From Arcuatula senhousia (taxonomy: Eukaryota > Mollusca > Bivalvia > Mytilida > Mytilidae): DNA of 64,000 nucleotides. Where the stretch lies: assembly GCA_963971305.1 (NCBI GenBank), contig OZ020303.1, forward strand, positions 40,722,106 to 40,786,105, read 5' to 3'. The first letter of the stretch is position 1. Every line of letters starts with the position of its first letter. This document shows, in pieces, positions 44,188-56,818 of this stretch. The position numbers were made by a program, and so were the translations under genes. The notes below the pieces were generated by a model, which was given only the letters and a program-made list of their open reading frames with translations, was not told where the DNA came from and did not search any database.

Positions 44188-44672
44188 GTCACCCCTAGTA
44201 AGGTGAGTTCACGTAAAAATGGTTTTGATAAATATTTGTGTTTCGATACGATAATTTAGATCACAAAATTAGAAAACCGATACTAAACAGAATCCAAACT
44301 TGTTTACTATTTTCTCCACTGGACAAAACATATCCTATTTAAATGCCTTATAAAAACCAAATCTACGTGAATCTTGGTAACTTTTGCTCATTTCTCGTAA
44401 TCTCCCCCAGATGAGGCTTACCAGGTGTGATACTTTATATCCTTTCGCTTTTATATTATAACAGACTGTTACAACTTTTGGCGTTAAAGAAGATTAAATT
44501 ACAAAAAAAATGTCAAACACAAGCTTAGACAGAAAAAAAATATATATAGAATACAGAGTTAGACATTTATTTTTTGTGCATGATATTCCATAGATGATTT
44601 CTCTTTTTTTTCTCGTTCTGTGATAATGATCGCAATAAGGCAGATAAGATACATATATATATACTAAATAGA

Positions 44673-45200
44673 AACAAGAGGCTCATAGGAGCATGAATCG
44701 CTCACCTGACTTAAATGCTTTTTTGACAGCAAAGGGGCTGTAAGTTTAATAACGGTTCATCTGACAACATTGATGCATTAAAGTTGAGAGTTCAATTAGT
44801 TTATCAGTTTAGCAATCAAAAGCTTTATATATTTTCAACAGTGTGTCAGCTGTAAGGCTTACCAGTTTGTGACAATCTGAGGAACCACAACTTCTATAAA
44901 AGGTCAATTAAAAAATTCTCATCATATTGAATTTTGTAGGGCTTAACTAACTGAACAGTTTTGTAGCTTCAGGTATTTTCTCTAGCTCAAACGGTTTGCA
45001 ATACATTATGGAAAGTGCAAATGAACAATTTTAACTATCTAAGGGGAAGAACTCCTAAAAATAATGGCCCTACAAATTAGACCCTATTAAAGATTATATT
45101 GATCTTTATGTGCTTAACAACGTGCAATTTAAATTTCTCCAATATCTTTGATAGTTTTTGAAAAACTAAGTACAAATTCGAAAACAAATCAAGAAAAAGG
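44673..45200 (+). repeat. 5' part of a Helitron-like element
   Basis: It starts ACAAGAGGCTCATAGGAGC and ATGAATCGCTCACCTGA as at 59958. It fades out without a terminal hairpin. Confidence 0.5.
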
Positions 45201-45526
45201 TCAACGGATTAATTGTCAAATGAAATTTAGATATATCGTTAAGTCATCATTTTAACAAATATGTACCATGTGTACTTGTACTTTTAATAACATAAAATTT
45301 CATTAACATTATAAAAAATAAATATATCATCAAACCTAGTTCTAACCATCAGTTATTTTAAATGCATGTACGAATATCGGTTTTCTTTGGGATAATGATA
45401 TTGATCATTCCCGTTTAGGTAATACACGTACAAGTAAACAATTCTGATACAACTGTATCCCTTCCCACTCCTAATACAAAGATAGTATATATCCCAACAA
45501 ACTAACAGATTTTGCTTTTCTTTCAG

Positions 45527-45918
45527 TTGCCATGACTGCTTTTGTTAATGGCGCAGACATGTATGACCTTCCTGCCAGAACAATTGTTAAATTTGCCGAT
45601 GTACAGTTCAGTGAAGGAATGGATCATGTGTCCCAGTATATAAGCAGTGGAAAATTCAGGTGTGAGAAACGAGGCTTGTACCTGGTGTCTGCAACGTTAG
45701 AAACTAGTTATAACGATGCTGAATTTCATATGTATGTGAGAAACAGGCTGTACACAAAGAATTTCAAATACGACAGTAGTGGATGGTGGCATTCTACCTC
45801 TGCGACAATTATTATAGATCTCCAACCCGGTGACACTGTCTGGATACAAATCAGTGATACTAAAAATAGTGTTCGAGGAGATCGGCATTCAAGATTTTCC
45901 ATTATAAAAGTGAAATAA
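45527..45918 (+). CDS. C1q-domain protein 2, exon 2: C1q head
   Basis: The acceptor TTTCTTTCAG is at 45517-45526. Val315 is completed, then residues 316-444: TIVKFADVQFSEGM, GKFRCEKRGLYLVSATLE, FHMYVRNRLYTKN, QPGDTVWIQI and SRFSIIKVK. Compared with gene 1 it has more changes in exposed loops (RNRLY for NGNVY, SDTKNSVRGD for GGTATNVRGD). AATAAA overlaps the stop codon. Total protein 444 residues. Confidence 0.92.
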
Positions 45919-46199
45919 AATACAATGTTTTATCATTAAGCAAATATATTATTTGTGGTTTTTTTTCAAAAGTAGAGAACGCTTTTTTGGTCCTTTTTCT
46001 ATTAAAAGTGGATCTATCGGATTCCAATCTACAAGTCTGTCTGGTTTCAAGGAAATTTCTCCGACAGTCTTATGAGTTAATCAAACATCATTATTCCAAA
46101 AAGACAAAGAAAAAATCGGAAGACAAAAAATCATCACAACGAAACAAACCGCACAACAAACTTGAAAAAACACACATAACAACTAAACAGCATTTAGCA

Positions 46200-46290
46200 A
46201 CGTGAACTCAAGTCGAAACGAGAGTCAACTCGGATGCCCCGGAAGAGTAAGCCGTTTCTACTTGCTATAGCAGAGTCATAAATTGTTAGT
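46200..46290 (-). repeat. Penelope-like 3' UTR scrap
   Basis: GTGAACTCAAGTCGAAACGA and CCCCGGAAGAGTAAGCCG match the minus-strand tail block at 24590-24670. Confidence 0.55.
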
Positions 46291-46599
46291 ATTCCAAATT
46301 GTTTTTGCAAACTTCATCAGGTCAATTAATCTAAATTTTAAAGGCAGTGTTTACGAGAATTTCTTTAAATGGAAAAACGAAATATAAGCGAGGAAGTTAA
46401 AGAAAGTGTGTGTATGTTGAGAACAATCCTTTTATAAAAAGGCGAAAAATTTATTTTTATCCCAGTTAAAAGGTCATCATTGGTTATTATTAGGTAAAAC
46501 GACATATAGATGATGACTCCACATGTTTACGGTTATTAAAATACGTGTGCGTCCTCGAGGGGAGGGGGGGGGCTACTACCTAGGATTTAGGGTATACCT

Positions 46600-47230
46600 G
46601 TGCCGTTTGCCTGCTCTGAATCGGAACCTGTTATCATCAAGAAAATTGCAAAAAAACATACATTGTTATACCAGCAAACATTGTATATCATCGTCAATTT
46701 TCCCTTTTTGTGCAGCAACATTCCATCCGCTCCTGCTTATGGAGTCTTCCGTATCACACTTGATTCGTTACTCCAGAGCTTGCAGGAATTACATCGATTT
46801 CCTTGGCAGAGCGTCATGTTTGACACAAAAATTGCTGACACAGGGTTATGTTGCCCCACGATTGCTGTCTTCACTCAAGAAATTTTACGATAGACACCGT
46901 GCACTCGTAGACAAGTATGGGATTTCTATATCTCAAATGAGTACATATTTTGGTTTGTCGTAGACATTTGTTTTGTCATCCTCTACCGGATTTGACACAC
47001 TGAAATTAGCAACACGACGGGTGTGCTATAGCAGGCAGGAACCGCCTACTATTCCGGAGCACCTGAGTTCACTCATGTTACGACTTGAGTTCGCGTTGTT
47101 GATTTCCGTTCTGTTAATTTTGTGTTTTGTGTTTCTTCGTGCTGTTCTTGTTCGTGTTTACCGGTTTCGTCGTTGCCCTTTCGGACTTTTGATACTCGAA
47201 TGCCCCAGTCTCGTCTTGTTTTATATACCG
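46600..47230 (+). pseudogene. Penelope-like element, C-terminus and 3' tail
   Basis: 5'-truncated and frameshifted. SNIPSAPAYGV is in one frame, then HLIRYSRACRNYIDFLGRAS, LTQKLLTQGYVAPRLLSSLK and DKYGISISQMS in another, to TAG at 46961-46963. The tail carries GGTGTGCTATAGCAGGCAGG, CCGGAGCACCTGAGTTCACT and GCCCTTTCGGACTTTTGATA. It is homologous to 60222-60664. Confidence 0.65.
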
Positions 47231-50200
47231 TGGCATTTGAATACCCGGCCTTTTTAGGGACTGACTATTTAACTTAAAGGTGGGAGGTGGCTTGTTTTTT
47301 TCCTAAAAATATTTTGAAAATGATTTTTGAAAAAAAAACCTCTTACAGCAAAGAATTAAAGCACACCAAACACTCTATTCGAAATAAAATTGAACGACTA
47401 TATTTCTGCACCTTGCAAGTCATCAGGTCATCCGTAGCTTTTTTCTTAACAGTTTTCAATAATCCTCAATTTTTTTGTAAACTTTGTCAACACTAGAGGG
47501 TTTTCGACCAAAAGATTTTTTAGCGTTAAATACCCCGCATTATGTAAGAATTCGCATTATTCATTAAAGTTCCCAGAAGCTTGTTAGCAATACAAGTTTT
47601 TGGGAACTTTAATTTTATTGTCTGGAACTTTGTTGTCATTTGTATTTCATATTTTTAACAATTGCAGTTTGACACACACAAAAATCGGTAAAAGTAAATA
47701 CCTCTGTATAAGGAAAGTATGCAGAATAAATTCAAATGTTGAATTATAACTGTTTCCCCCCCTGATACATGTATACGGCATTTTCAACGTTGTGCTAATT
47801 TGTACACTGCTAAAATGATGTTTAGATTCTTAAAGTGTAAGTTCGCGATTTTTTCAAAATTTGTCATTGAAAGACTATCATATAAAAATAACTTTGGTGA
47901 AATTCCTAGCGCTCAAATATGCATAGTTAGGATTAAATTGGCTTTTGAAAGTAAAAAAAATCTATCCATGGAGGGTCACGTGATTTGTACTAGAAGGTGC
48001 TGCTCAAAGCCTGAATGTTGCATCCTATACCCATGTGGTATTTACCGATGTGTACCACAACGGACAATTTGAAATAATCATAATTAAGTCGGTAATGATA
48101 AAATAAAAGTCAGTCTAATGATTGATTGTGAGACGTTTAAAAATGGTACCAATCGTTAAGTTCAGAATTGATTCGTAGAAAAATATAGAATTTTTAAATA
48201 TTTTTTTTGATTGGCCGTACAGACATTTTCGGAAAATATATATTTCAATTTTCAGTATGTAGAATTGCCCTATACTATTTCTTTTATACATTCTGTTTAA
48301 AATTCATGGTTCCCTGACACCCTACTGGGATTACGTTGCATGATTCGTTTGAAGTGATATTATGATAATTAGTCCTTCCGTGCAAACCATTGCACCACAG
48401 GGGCTTACTTATCGTTTTCTGTGTATAAGACTTTATTCCCTTCTACAAACCACTGGAACAACAGGGGTTCACCTGCCGTTTCCTGTGTATGTTTAGTACC
48501 CCCGTTTTTTTTGTCTTGCAAATAATTATGTAGTTAAATAATTCAAAAGCGTAAACAAGTGGGAACAAAAATTCTTTAAACACATTTTTAATTTGGTTAC
48601 TAGTATTACACAAACCATGCACGATGTAGCACCACGCTTTGGCTGATTGATAATTGTAAGAGAAAGGTAGTCAATGGAGTGAACAGGTGATAAAGACACC
48701 TGCTGATTAATTATACCGTATACTGATTAAGAAATTATTAAAAGATGTGCCGGTCGAAATTCTTAAAATCGAGCTGTGGTGGGTGTGTCTAAAGCGGGTT
48801 GAGTGCTGCAAGGAAATCTTTGATTGGAGGAGTACCTTAATTGATCTATGATATCTGTGATTTATACCTGTAATTAACCAACGGGGCGTGGCAGATCGTC
48901 CATGGTTAATGATCGTAAAGGTTAATGATTTTAATTGACACCTGTGTATTCATCAAGAACTGAATTTATTGTCTTAAATATTTGAAAAAGGATTAAAAAC
49001 TAGGGCTACTGTGTCAATAAATATTTCAGATTATTTACTATTTGGAATTAAAATTAATTACTTTAACACAATTTAAGGTTTAAGTAAACTATTATCTTGC
49101 TATTTCGATAAAAAAAAAACGCGGGATAAAAAAAATATCAATGCCAAATTATTCATATTTCAAATCATTATTATGATCGACAACATCGGTCTTATGTTAC
49201 AAATATCGTCAATTGGTTAATGTATTTATCATTGGAGATGTGACGTCACATCTCCAATTCAGCTATCCCATAATTCATCATTGTTCATAGCATGGATGCG
49301 CCCATATGGTCTTGTGTATTGGAATAAAATTACGAATATCTTTCTTAATATACCGTTTTCAATGCCCAAACCCGGCATGATGCCTACTCTCATTATAATA
49401 AATCAAATAAACTAATAACTCAAAAATCGCGAACTTACACTTTAACACAATTCTAAAAATTGTGTCGAATTTTAAACATGTTAAGTATTTAAACATGCTT
49501 AGGATTGTGTTTAGATTAATGAAAATAGTACAGGAAAATGTCTCAGATTAATATCTTGAAGAGGTGAAACATGTTTAAAATCTAAACATGTTTAATTTGC
49601 AAAGAGTTTAGGATTTAAGCACAATCTAAACATGTTAAGGGCTATAATGTTTTAAAGCTGTTTAGATTCTAAACACTATTTTTACAGTGTACATGTATTT
49701 TTCAATTGGAAATTCTAAACCTCTATCAAACATCTAGATCAATGATAAATGCTAATTGTGTTGCATTTATATAAAGAAACGAATACTCTTCAAACCATAT
49801 TGGTATCAACTCTCACTTTTAAATGCCATTTATGATGTCAACGTGTAAAATTAATGGATCCAACTGATCTCTTAGTACTGTTTGAGTAACAGTTTTTGTA
49901 AAGTTGTTCTAATTTTGTGATTTTCACTTTATCGTTTTGTAAAATAAAAACCTTTGTAAATAAAATATACACGAGCTCTGTTTGGTACTAGGGACAGTTT
50001 TCGAGAATCAGTAATGAAGTTTATCTTATTAGATAATGGATAAAATATGTAAAAACCATACATATCTTGTTAAATCACTCATAAACTATGCAACAGAAAT
50101 GAAATATAGTATTTTATAGCCTTTAAAGTTAAATAACATTCTGGAAAACCTTACCGCAATAACAATGATAACACATAACTTTAGTGTTATTTTTATCTTC

Positions 50201-50680
50201 TATCATACTTTTTTTACTATGCCCTGATTATATACAGTACAGGTCGCAACCAATGTATTGTTCTCCTCAGCCTTTACAAATGCTTTATGAATGAATTGCC
50301 AAAAAACAGTGGTTGATTCCATTCAAGGGACTGAAAACAAAAGTCTATGGCAGGGATTCATTTCGCTCTTTTAAAATATTTAATGGTAAATCTTTAATAT
50401 TAGGATTATTTTACTCCAATACCCCCTCTGGGCCTGACATTGAGCATTCAAGATTCCATACTTGTTGCTCTGTGGGCACAGGACCCTAGTCGAACCCCAG
50501 GATACTAGGTTCTCTTAAAGGGATAAAGTCTTAGAAAAATAAAAATTCTGTACTTGTCTAACTAAAAAAAGACAACAGACAATTAAGAATTTTATTGTAA
50601 TTTTTTTTTTGTTTATTGAACCATAAATTAAATTTTTCATGGAGCACATTGAATAATCTCCGAAGCGTATTATGTAAAAT
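47231..50680. other. Gene-poor intergenic stretch
   Basis: No coding exon was supported. Contents: an inverted pair of AAGTTCCCAGAAGCTTG / TTTTTGGGAACTTTAA near 47568-47612, two loose copies of a CACAGGGG-TTTCTGTGTAT block (48405-48490), a perfect 28-bp palindrome at 49231-49258, and a stretch rich in TAAACATGTTTA-like words (49440-49680). Confidence 0.45.
49231..49258. promoter_or_regulatory. Perfect 28-bp palindrome centred on a CRE-like TGACGTCA
   Basis: ATTGGAGATG, TGACGTCA, CATCTCCAAT read the same on both strands. TGACGTCA is the consensus CREB/ATF site, but there is no gene nearby to tie it to. It may simply be the core of an inverted-repeat element. Confidence 0.4.
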
Positions 50681-53455
50681 GTGCACTATATTTTGAAGAC
50701 CAACGTTTAACTTTCTCTCAACGAACCAGCGTCCTATCGCTCATTTTTAAAAAGAGGGATCCACATTTCTTTAATTATCGCTCGATATCTCTTTTAAATG
50801 TAGATCTAAAACTTTGATCATATGTTCTTGCACAACGTTTAAAGAAAGTACTACCGAAGATAGTCAATTAAGATCAAACCGGATACATATGCAGGGGCGA
50901 TTCATTGGTTTTAACTTAAGACAAATACAAGATATTATAGATAATGCTGAATATTGAATAAGATAGAATGAGCTATTGTATTCGTTGATTTTTCTAAAGC
51001 GTTCGATACATTAGAATGGAGTTTCATGTTTTCGGTGTTAAAACACTTTGGCTTTAATACCTCTTTTATTAAACTGGGTAAAACGCTTTATAATGATATT
51101 CAGACATGTGTTATCAATAATGGGTGGATCTCAGAGATTTTTATAAATAGTAAGGGAATAAGACAGGGTTGTCCTCTATCCGCTTTATTTTTTTTGCTTT
51201 ATCGGTAAAAATTATGGCAACTAGATTAAGAAACAACGTTAATATTAAAGGGATAAATATGAAAATCGACGAAAAGACTCATACTATTAAAATCGCGCAA
51301 TAGGCGGATGATACGACCCTATTTTTTAGTTCTAGATGTAGATTTTGCAATAATGAGATTGAAATTTTTTTTATCTAACTCTGGATCAAAATTTAATCGA
51401 AAATAGACAGAAGGTTTGTGGGTGGGAAAACTTTAATCTAGTAAGGATAAGGTGGCAAATATAAACAGGACGAACAAACCAGTGGAAGCACTTGGAGTCT
51501 AATTTGATCATTGTAAAGAAGAATGCAAAAATTAGATTGGGAGGGAAAGGTAGAAAAGATGAAAAAGTTATTAACAGCATGACAAAAGCGAAAACTTACC
51601 ATTTTAGTTTAAATCTTAATTATTAAAATCCAATTTTTACTTTCGTAGCGACCGCGAACACGGTTCCAGATATTTATTTGAAAGACATTGACGCCACATG
51701 TTTCAAAATTATATGGATTAATAAACCGGACAAAGTCAAACGAAATGATTTAATTATAACACATGAGAAAGGGGGATTAGATATGATTGACATCCTAAGC
51801 TATTTCATTTCACTAAAAGCGTCTTTGGTTAATCGTTTTGTAAATGGATAATTTGGAAACTTGAAGATTATACCATTAGAATACTTGAGTCATTTTGGTA
51901 CTAATTTTTAAGACAAACAATGGTGATATTAGATCAAATAAGTCTTTACAAATCTTACCTAAAATTTTACCAGGAAGTTGTTTAATGTTGGAATCTTACA
52001 GGTGGGGGCACACAAAAAAACAAAGACTTTTACCGAAATAAGAAAACAAATTACATGGAACAATTGTTTTATAAAGTTCCAAAATAAATGTATTGAATTT
52101 AAAAATTGGATAAATAGTGGCTTGGTATAAATCATTGATATAGTAGACGAAAATGAAAATATATCACAAAAAAAGTTTTTGAAAAACTGAAAAATTAGGC
52201 TTACTTGATTGCAGAAATTATAATAGTTAAACACATCAGTTCCAAAAGAATGGCCTCAAATTTTGCAATCAGAAAACTCGTGTAAATATGAGAAATCAAG
52301 TACCGTTGGTACCGTGTACTTGGAAGTCACATTTGAACGATGGCAAACGATTTGTGTTGGGGTTTATAACTTTTTCGACAGAAGAAGGCAATTACTGAAT
52401 TCGAATATATATTTATCTATGTATGAACCACGCTTTCTTACAATGATATGAAATCGATATAACTATATGTTTTTTTCCGGTAACTTTTATCTGAAAAAAA
52501 TCATTAGTTTAATTATCTCAGCTTTTATATAAAGCATTAATGGTTTTAATTTCTATAATTTGTATATTCCGGCTAAAATATATTTCCCCTTCGCACAGGT
52601 GACGTAAGCCACGTGATACACAAAATGTAGTTTTGATAGGGTTATGAAAAATATAGCAAATACTATATCATCATTTAAAACGAAACAATTAAAACAATTG
52701 CAAATCAAATAATAACAAGGGGCTATACTAACATAGGTAAGAAAGCTGGTTGACCAAAACAAATAAACACACTTCTACTGGAGAGCGAATGCACAATAGA
52801 TTAGGTTATACAGTCTCGGGGGGAAATGCGGATGGATTTCTCCGAAATTATTACTATACCTTGGATGTCCTTGACTTCCAAGCAAAAAGGATTTTATTTG
52901 GGGTTATAAATACACCAAAGTGCAACGACTATCAAATAAAGTTTTATACATCTTTGATAAACAGTAAAGTTGAACAGGCATTAACAATGGGTAAGAATTT
53001 TAAATATTGAAGATACTTTTAATACAGACCAATTGTTTTATTTTATATTCAATTATTTCATGTATTTACGAGACAATGAAGTTAAGGTTTTTAAATAGAA
53101 ATTTTTGCAATGTATTATACCTGCACAGAAACTGTTATGTCAATGGAAAATAGAAAGAGATGGAAATTGTAAATTTTGTGGTCATGATGAAGATTACCTT
53201 CATTATTTTCTTTTATGTCCTTATTAGAACTATTTTGGAAAAGGATGAACAAAATCCTAAAAATTAATAAAATGAATTTTAGAATTACCTTCAAACATAT
53301 AGTTTTTGGACATAAGATCAATGATGAAGAATATATTTTTTTTATTTCTCACGATTTTTTTTTCAATTTTCAAATTATATTATATTTCGGATCAGAAAAC
53401 AAAGCAAGTCAATATTTTAAATGTTTTTTTCAACTGAATTTATCAATCGAATAGA
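50680..53455 (+). pseudogene. Decayed L1/Tx1-like LINE, reverse transcriptase to zinc knuckle
   Basis: Many stops and frameshifts, but the motif order is right. LAQRLKKVLPKI is at about 50830, DQTGYI at about 50872, and FVDFSKAFDTLEW at about 50980-51018. SKGIRQGCPLSALFF is at about 51150-51196, and a broken ADDTTLFF at about 51304. Then come KPDKVKRN and EKGGLDMIDI near 51725-51795, and a terminal CKFCGHDEDYLHYFLLC at about 53165-53220. The KPDKVKRN and EKGGL blocks suggest the L1/Tx1 side of LINEs. No endonuclease part was found upstream. Confidence 0.7.
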
Positions 53456-53703
53456 GAAAAATGAATGTACGGATATAAGAAACTATCAAAATTAAAACAT
53501 TGTATTAACAATATAATTGGGGCATCGGATTGTGATCCTCAAGCACCGCGCGTTTTGTATATTATACTATTATTTTTATCGATATCAAATATTACATACA
53601 AACTTGACTCGTCTAAACAGAATTCATTTAAATGACTAGCTAAAAGCAATTTCGGGTAAAATCAAAGTTAATTTTGTTTTTCTTTATAATCTCTTTGTGG
53701 ACC

Positions 53704-53858
53704 ACAGGGGCTTGAATTCTGGTCATTTATACATGTATCTACTTTAACAAATCGATCTCTACTCTATTATTGGCTTGAATTCTGGTCATTTATGTCGACT
53801 TTAAAAAATGCTTATTTTTTAAGTCGATATAAATGACCAGAATTCCAGCCCCTGTGTT
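53704..53858. repeat. Short inverted-repeat element
   Basis: CACAGGGGCTTGAATTCTGG is inverted against CCAGAATTCCAGCCCCTGTG, with a second direct GGCTTGAATTCTGGTCATTT inside near 53772. Confidence 0.6.
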
Positions 53859-54164
53859 GTACATGTGGACCGAAAAAATAGTGCACCGTTTGCCCCTACC
53901 CACCTCTCCCCTTCTCTTTTGGTCTTCAAAATTTACTGTTCCTATATTTCCCACCCCAACCTCATAATTCTCATCATCATTCATGTTCATTTTATCATCC
54001 TTTTTATATAACCTATATAGTGATAAAAAAGCGTAAAACACCAAGTTGAACTCACTCACTCCCTCTTTTATGAACTTTTTTCTCTTTTTTTTCTTTCCGT
54101 ACAAGTATCTGAAATAATGCATAATTTGTCCCAAAAGGACTTTTCTTTTTAACGTTAATAGGTC

Positions 54165-54310
54165 GATATAAGCTGCTGGTGGACCAGAGGCTTCCAAGTA
54201 AATTCCAGGCCTGGTCGTCAGACATGTCTAACACGAATTTGTCGTTGCATGCCCTTTAGGACCTTTGACACTCTAATACCACATTGGTGCCTCTTTGCTT
54301 CTTTCTTCCA
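54165..54310 (+). repeat. R3 repeat, 5' fragment
   Basis: GCTGCTGGTGGACCAGAGGC, GGTCGTCAGACATGTCTAAC and the CTCTAATACCACATTGG, CTTTGCTTCT tail motif. Confidence 0.6.
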
Positions 54311-54334
54311 AGTTTTTTTTTCAAGTTTGGTAAA

Positions 54335-54455
54335 TTAAGTGTAAGAAGAGTTAACGTTTTAAAAAGTTTAAGGACGATGGACGGAAGGCTACGGGCGGAC
54401 AACAGACACCCAGAAATGACAAAAGGTTATACGACCCTTCGGATCAGGTGAGCTA
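54335..54455 (+). repeat. 3' end of a Helitron-like element, duplicated with 40090-40200
   Basis: GGACGATGGACGGAAGGCTA, then CCCTTCGGATCAGGTGAGC and TAAAA. The sequence after it (GTGAAGAATCC) also matches the sequence after 40200, so the relic was copied together with the C1q gene. Confidence 0.65.
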
Positions 54456-54972
54456 AAATGAAATCACTCTAAGCATGCTAAGTGAAGAATCCAAATTAGA
54501 AAGTAATCTGTTCTTTGGTTTACATTTCCATCTTAGTATATGTGTTTCTGGATTTCCTCCCTATCTTAGTTTTTCATGCCGACCATTGCCTTTCTATTGC
54601 CATTTTTGCTTAAGCACTGTTCAACTTTAAATCTAATGAAGGTAAAAGCTTGAAATATTAAAAATGCCTACCTACCGACCTTTTTTTCACACATACTTTT
54701 TGGCCTTAGAAGTACAAGAAAATAAAATATTCAAAGGTTGATATTTGGTATTCAACAAATAGTTATGAACAAAACGAATACCCTTAAAAAACTAATCTCA
54801 TTTTAAAATGCCATTCAGTTCATGAATGATTCAATTGCAAACGAAAAAACTGCGTGTTACCCATGTTTCAATTTAGAATAAAACTTACGAGATAGCACAA
54901 CCAATAAAATAACTTTTGTTTGCCAATCCGCTACAAAAAATTTAAATTGGCTAACATTATATCTTAATTTTA

Positions 54973-55643
54973 TGACGGCTTATTCGTGCCAAACAACAAA
55001 AAGAAAAAAATAATTTTATTTCGTTTGTACGATTTATTAATCCGTTAGAACGTTTAGAACGTAAGAACGGTTTATTAAATAGTTTGTACGATTTATTAAA
55101 TCGTTTGTACGATTTATAAATCCGTTAGAACGGTTTAATAATTAATCGTTTAAACGGTTTATTAATTCGTTTGTACGATTATAATTAATTCGTTTGTACG
55201 ATTAATTAATTCGTTTGTACGATTAATTAATTCATTTGTACGATTTAATAATCCGTTAAAACGGTTTTATTAAACCATTTAAACTATTTAATAAACCGTT
55301 CTAACGGATTTACAAACGAATAAACCGTTCAAACGTTTTAATATTAATCTGTTCTCACGGATTATTAAAACAAACACACGTTTTATTAACATGATTAAAC
55401 CGTTTAAACTATTGAAAAAACCGTTCTAACGGATTTATAAACGAATAAACCGTTCAAACGATTTACTATTGATCCGTTCTCACGGATTATTAAATCGTAC
55501 AAACGGATTATTAAATAGTACAAACAATTAAATAAACCGTTCTATCGTACAAACGAATAATTAACCGTTTAAACGATTTAATAAATCGTACAAACGGAAT
55601 AAGATTTTTTTTCGTTTTGTTGTTTGGCACGAATAAGCCGTCG
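54973..55643. mobile_element. Foldback element filled with palindromic 18-mers
   Basis: Ends GACGGCTTATTCGTGCCAAA and its reverse complement, followed by CAACAAAA. The ~600-bp middle is a run of TCGTTTGTACGATTTATTAA, CCGTTAGAACGG and CGTTTAAACG words, pointing one way up to about 55270 and the other way after it, so the whole thing can fold on itself. A TA dinucleotide next to each end may be the target duplication. Confidence 0.75.
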
Positions 55644-56159
55644 TATAATTTCTTTTAAATTATAATTAAGCATATTTGTAACGATTATGATGCACCTTGA
55701 AAACCTTTTATTAGCCAGATTAAAGACATCAGATAAACTTGCCAGCAAGTGACTCACCAGAACAATAAAAAATTGTGTCCACTAAAACTTATTACATCGC
55801 TTGTTTTAACAACAACAGAATTCATTCAAGGTCAACTTATGTCTTATTTTTGAAAAGTTTAGGTGAAGGCCACGAGGCGGGCAAAACAATGGCACTATTT
55901 AACCCAGTACAAAAAACAAATCACCCGAAGGTTAAAGTCATTGAAGCGTAGACACGAGGTATAGGTCACTTGACGTTGTCACAGATGCAAAGGCCATGAA
56001 CAAATGTATATATGCAACTTTCAGATGCCTTGGTGTTATGGTGAAGTCTTAAAAGAAAGTTTAATACCAAAATTTTGTAAACCAACTACTTTTCGCCACC
56101 ATTTTTTTTCCGCGAACTTCGCGAAGAATAGAAATTCACGAAATTAATCTTCGTGAATA

Positions 56160-56275
56160 ATTTGACCTTCCAATGTTTTGATTTAATGCTACTGATGAGA
56201 GGTTACTCCTTGAAATATCGATATATAGCATATTCAAATTAACCGTTCAAACCCGCGTTTTGGTATTTGTAATTG
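56160..56275 (+). repeat. R3 repeat, 3' fragment
   Basis: TTTGACCTTCCAATGTTTTG, GAGGTTACTCCTTGAAATAT and GCGTTTTGGTATTTG as at 36490-36605. Confidence 0.7.
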
Positions 56276-56306
56276 TGAAAGAACTGTTTTTACGACAAAG
56301 TGCGAA

Positions 56307-56818
56307 AATAAATAGCCACATAATCGCAAGTGTAGAGTATCCGTAAAAATATTTTGGTCAAGAATACATAAGATAACCCATTAAACTGGGTTAATGTCAA
56401 AAAGTGGACCATATAAAAAAATGTCTCTTTATCAAATATCAGTCGCCTAGGTATAACAATTTCAATGATTCATTTTCAACAAAAGGCCTTACAAAAGCAA
56501 GAAAAAACTAATTTTTGCTTAAAAGAAGAAACTGTATGATTAAAAAAGAACATTGTTTCAAACTTCATTGCTATCAACGGAATTGGAAAAAAATAACTTT
56601 ACTTTTGTTTTTCTAAATCATTGCACAGACTGGCTTTATTGAATCATATTTTACTATTTAAGGCGCGAATTGACTTATCTTTTTGCTTATATAAAATCCA
56701 AATACTATATGTTCATTTTATCAATAGTATTCTGGTTATCTCAAAGTCATACTATATACTATATATATACATTACTAGATCAAAGTCCGATTTGATTTTT
56801 ATAGATAATTCATACAAG
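56307..56818 (+). promoter_or_regulatory. Promoter and 5' leader of C1q gene 3
   Basis: Homologous to the promoter of gene 2. TATATAAAA is at 56688-56696, with the start probably about 30 bases later. An in-frame ATG at 56621 lies upstream of this box, so the start at 56819 is preferred. That start is also the one aligned with gene 2 (ACAAGATGGCGTGG). Confidence 0.7.

Larger units (their letters stand above)
42006..45526 (+). other. Intron of C1q gene 2
   Basis: At 3.5 kb it is much longer than the introns of genes 1 (402 bases) and 3 (478 bases). The excess is a 398-bp tandem array, a TIR element and a Helitron-like relic. Confidence 0.85.

Noticed and set aside
56621..56818. Upstream in-frame ATG extending C1q protein 3 by 66 residues
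   Set aside because: It lies before the TATA box, and the paralogues start at the later ATG, which begins a proper signal peptide.
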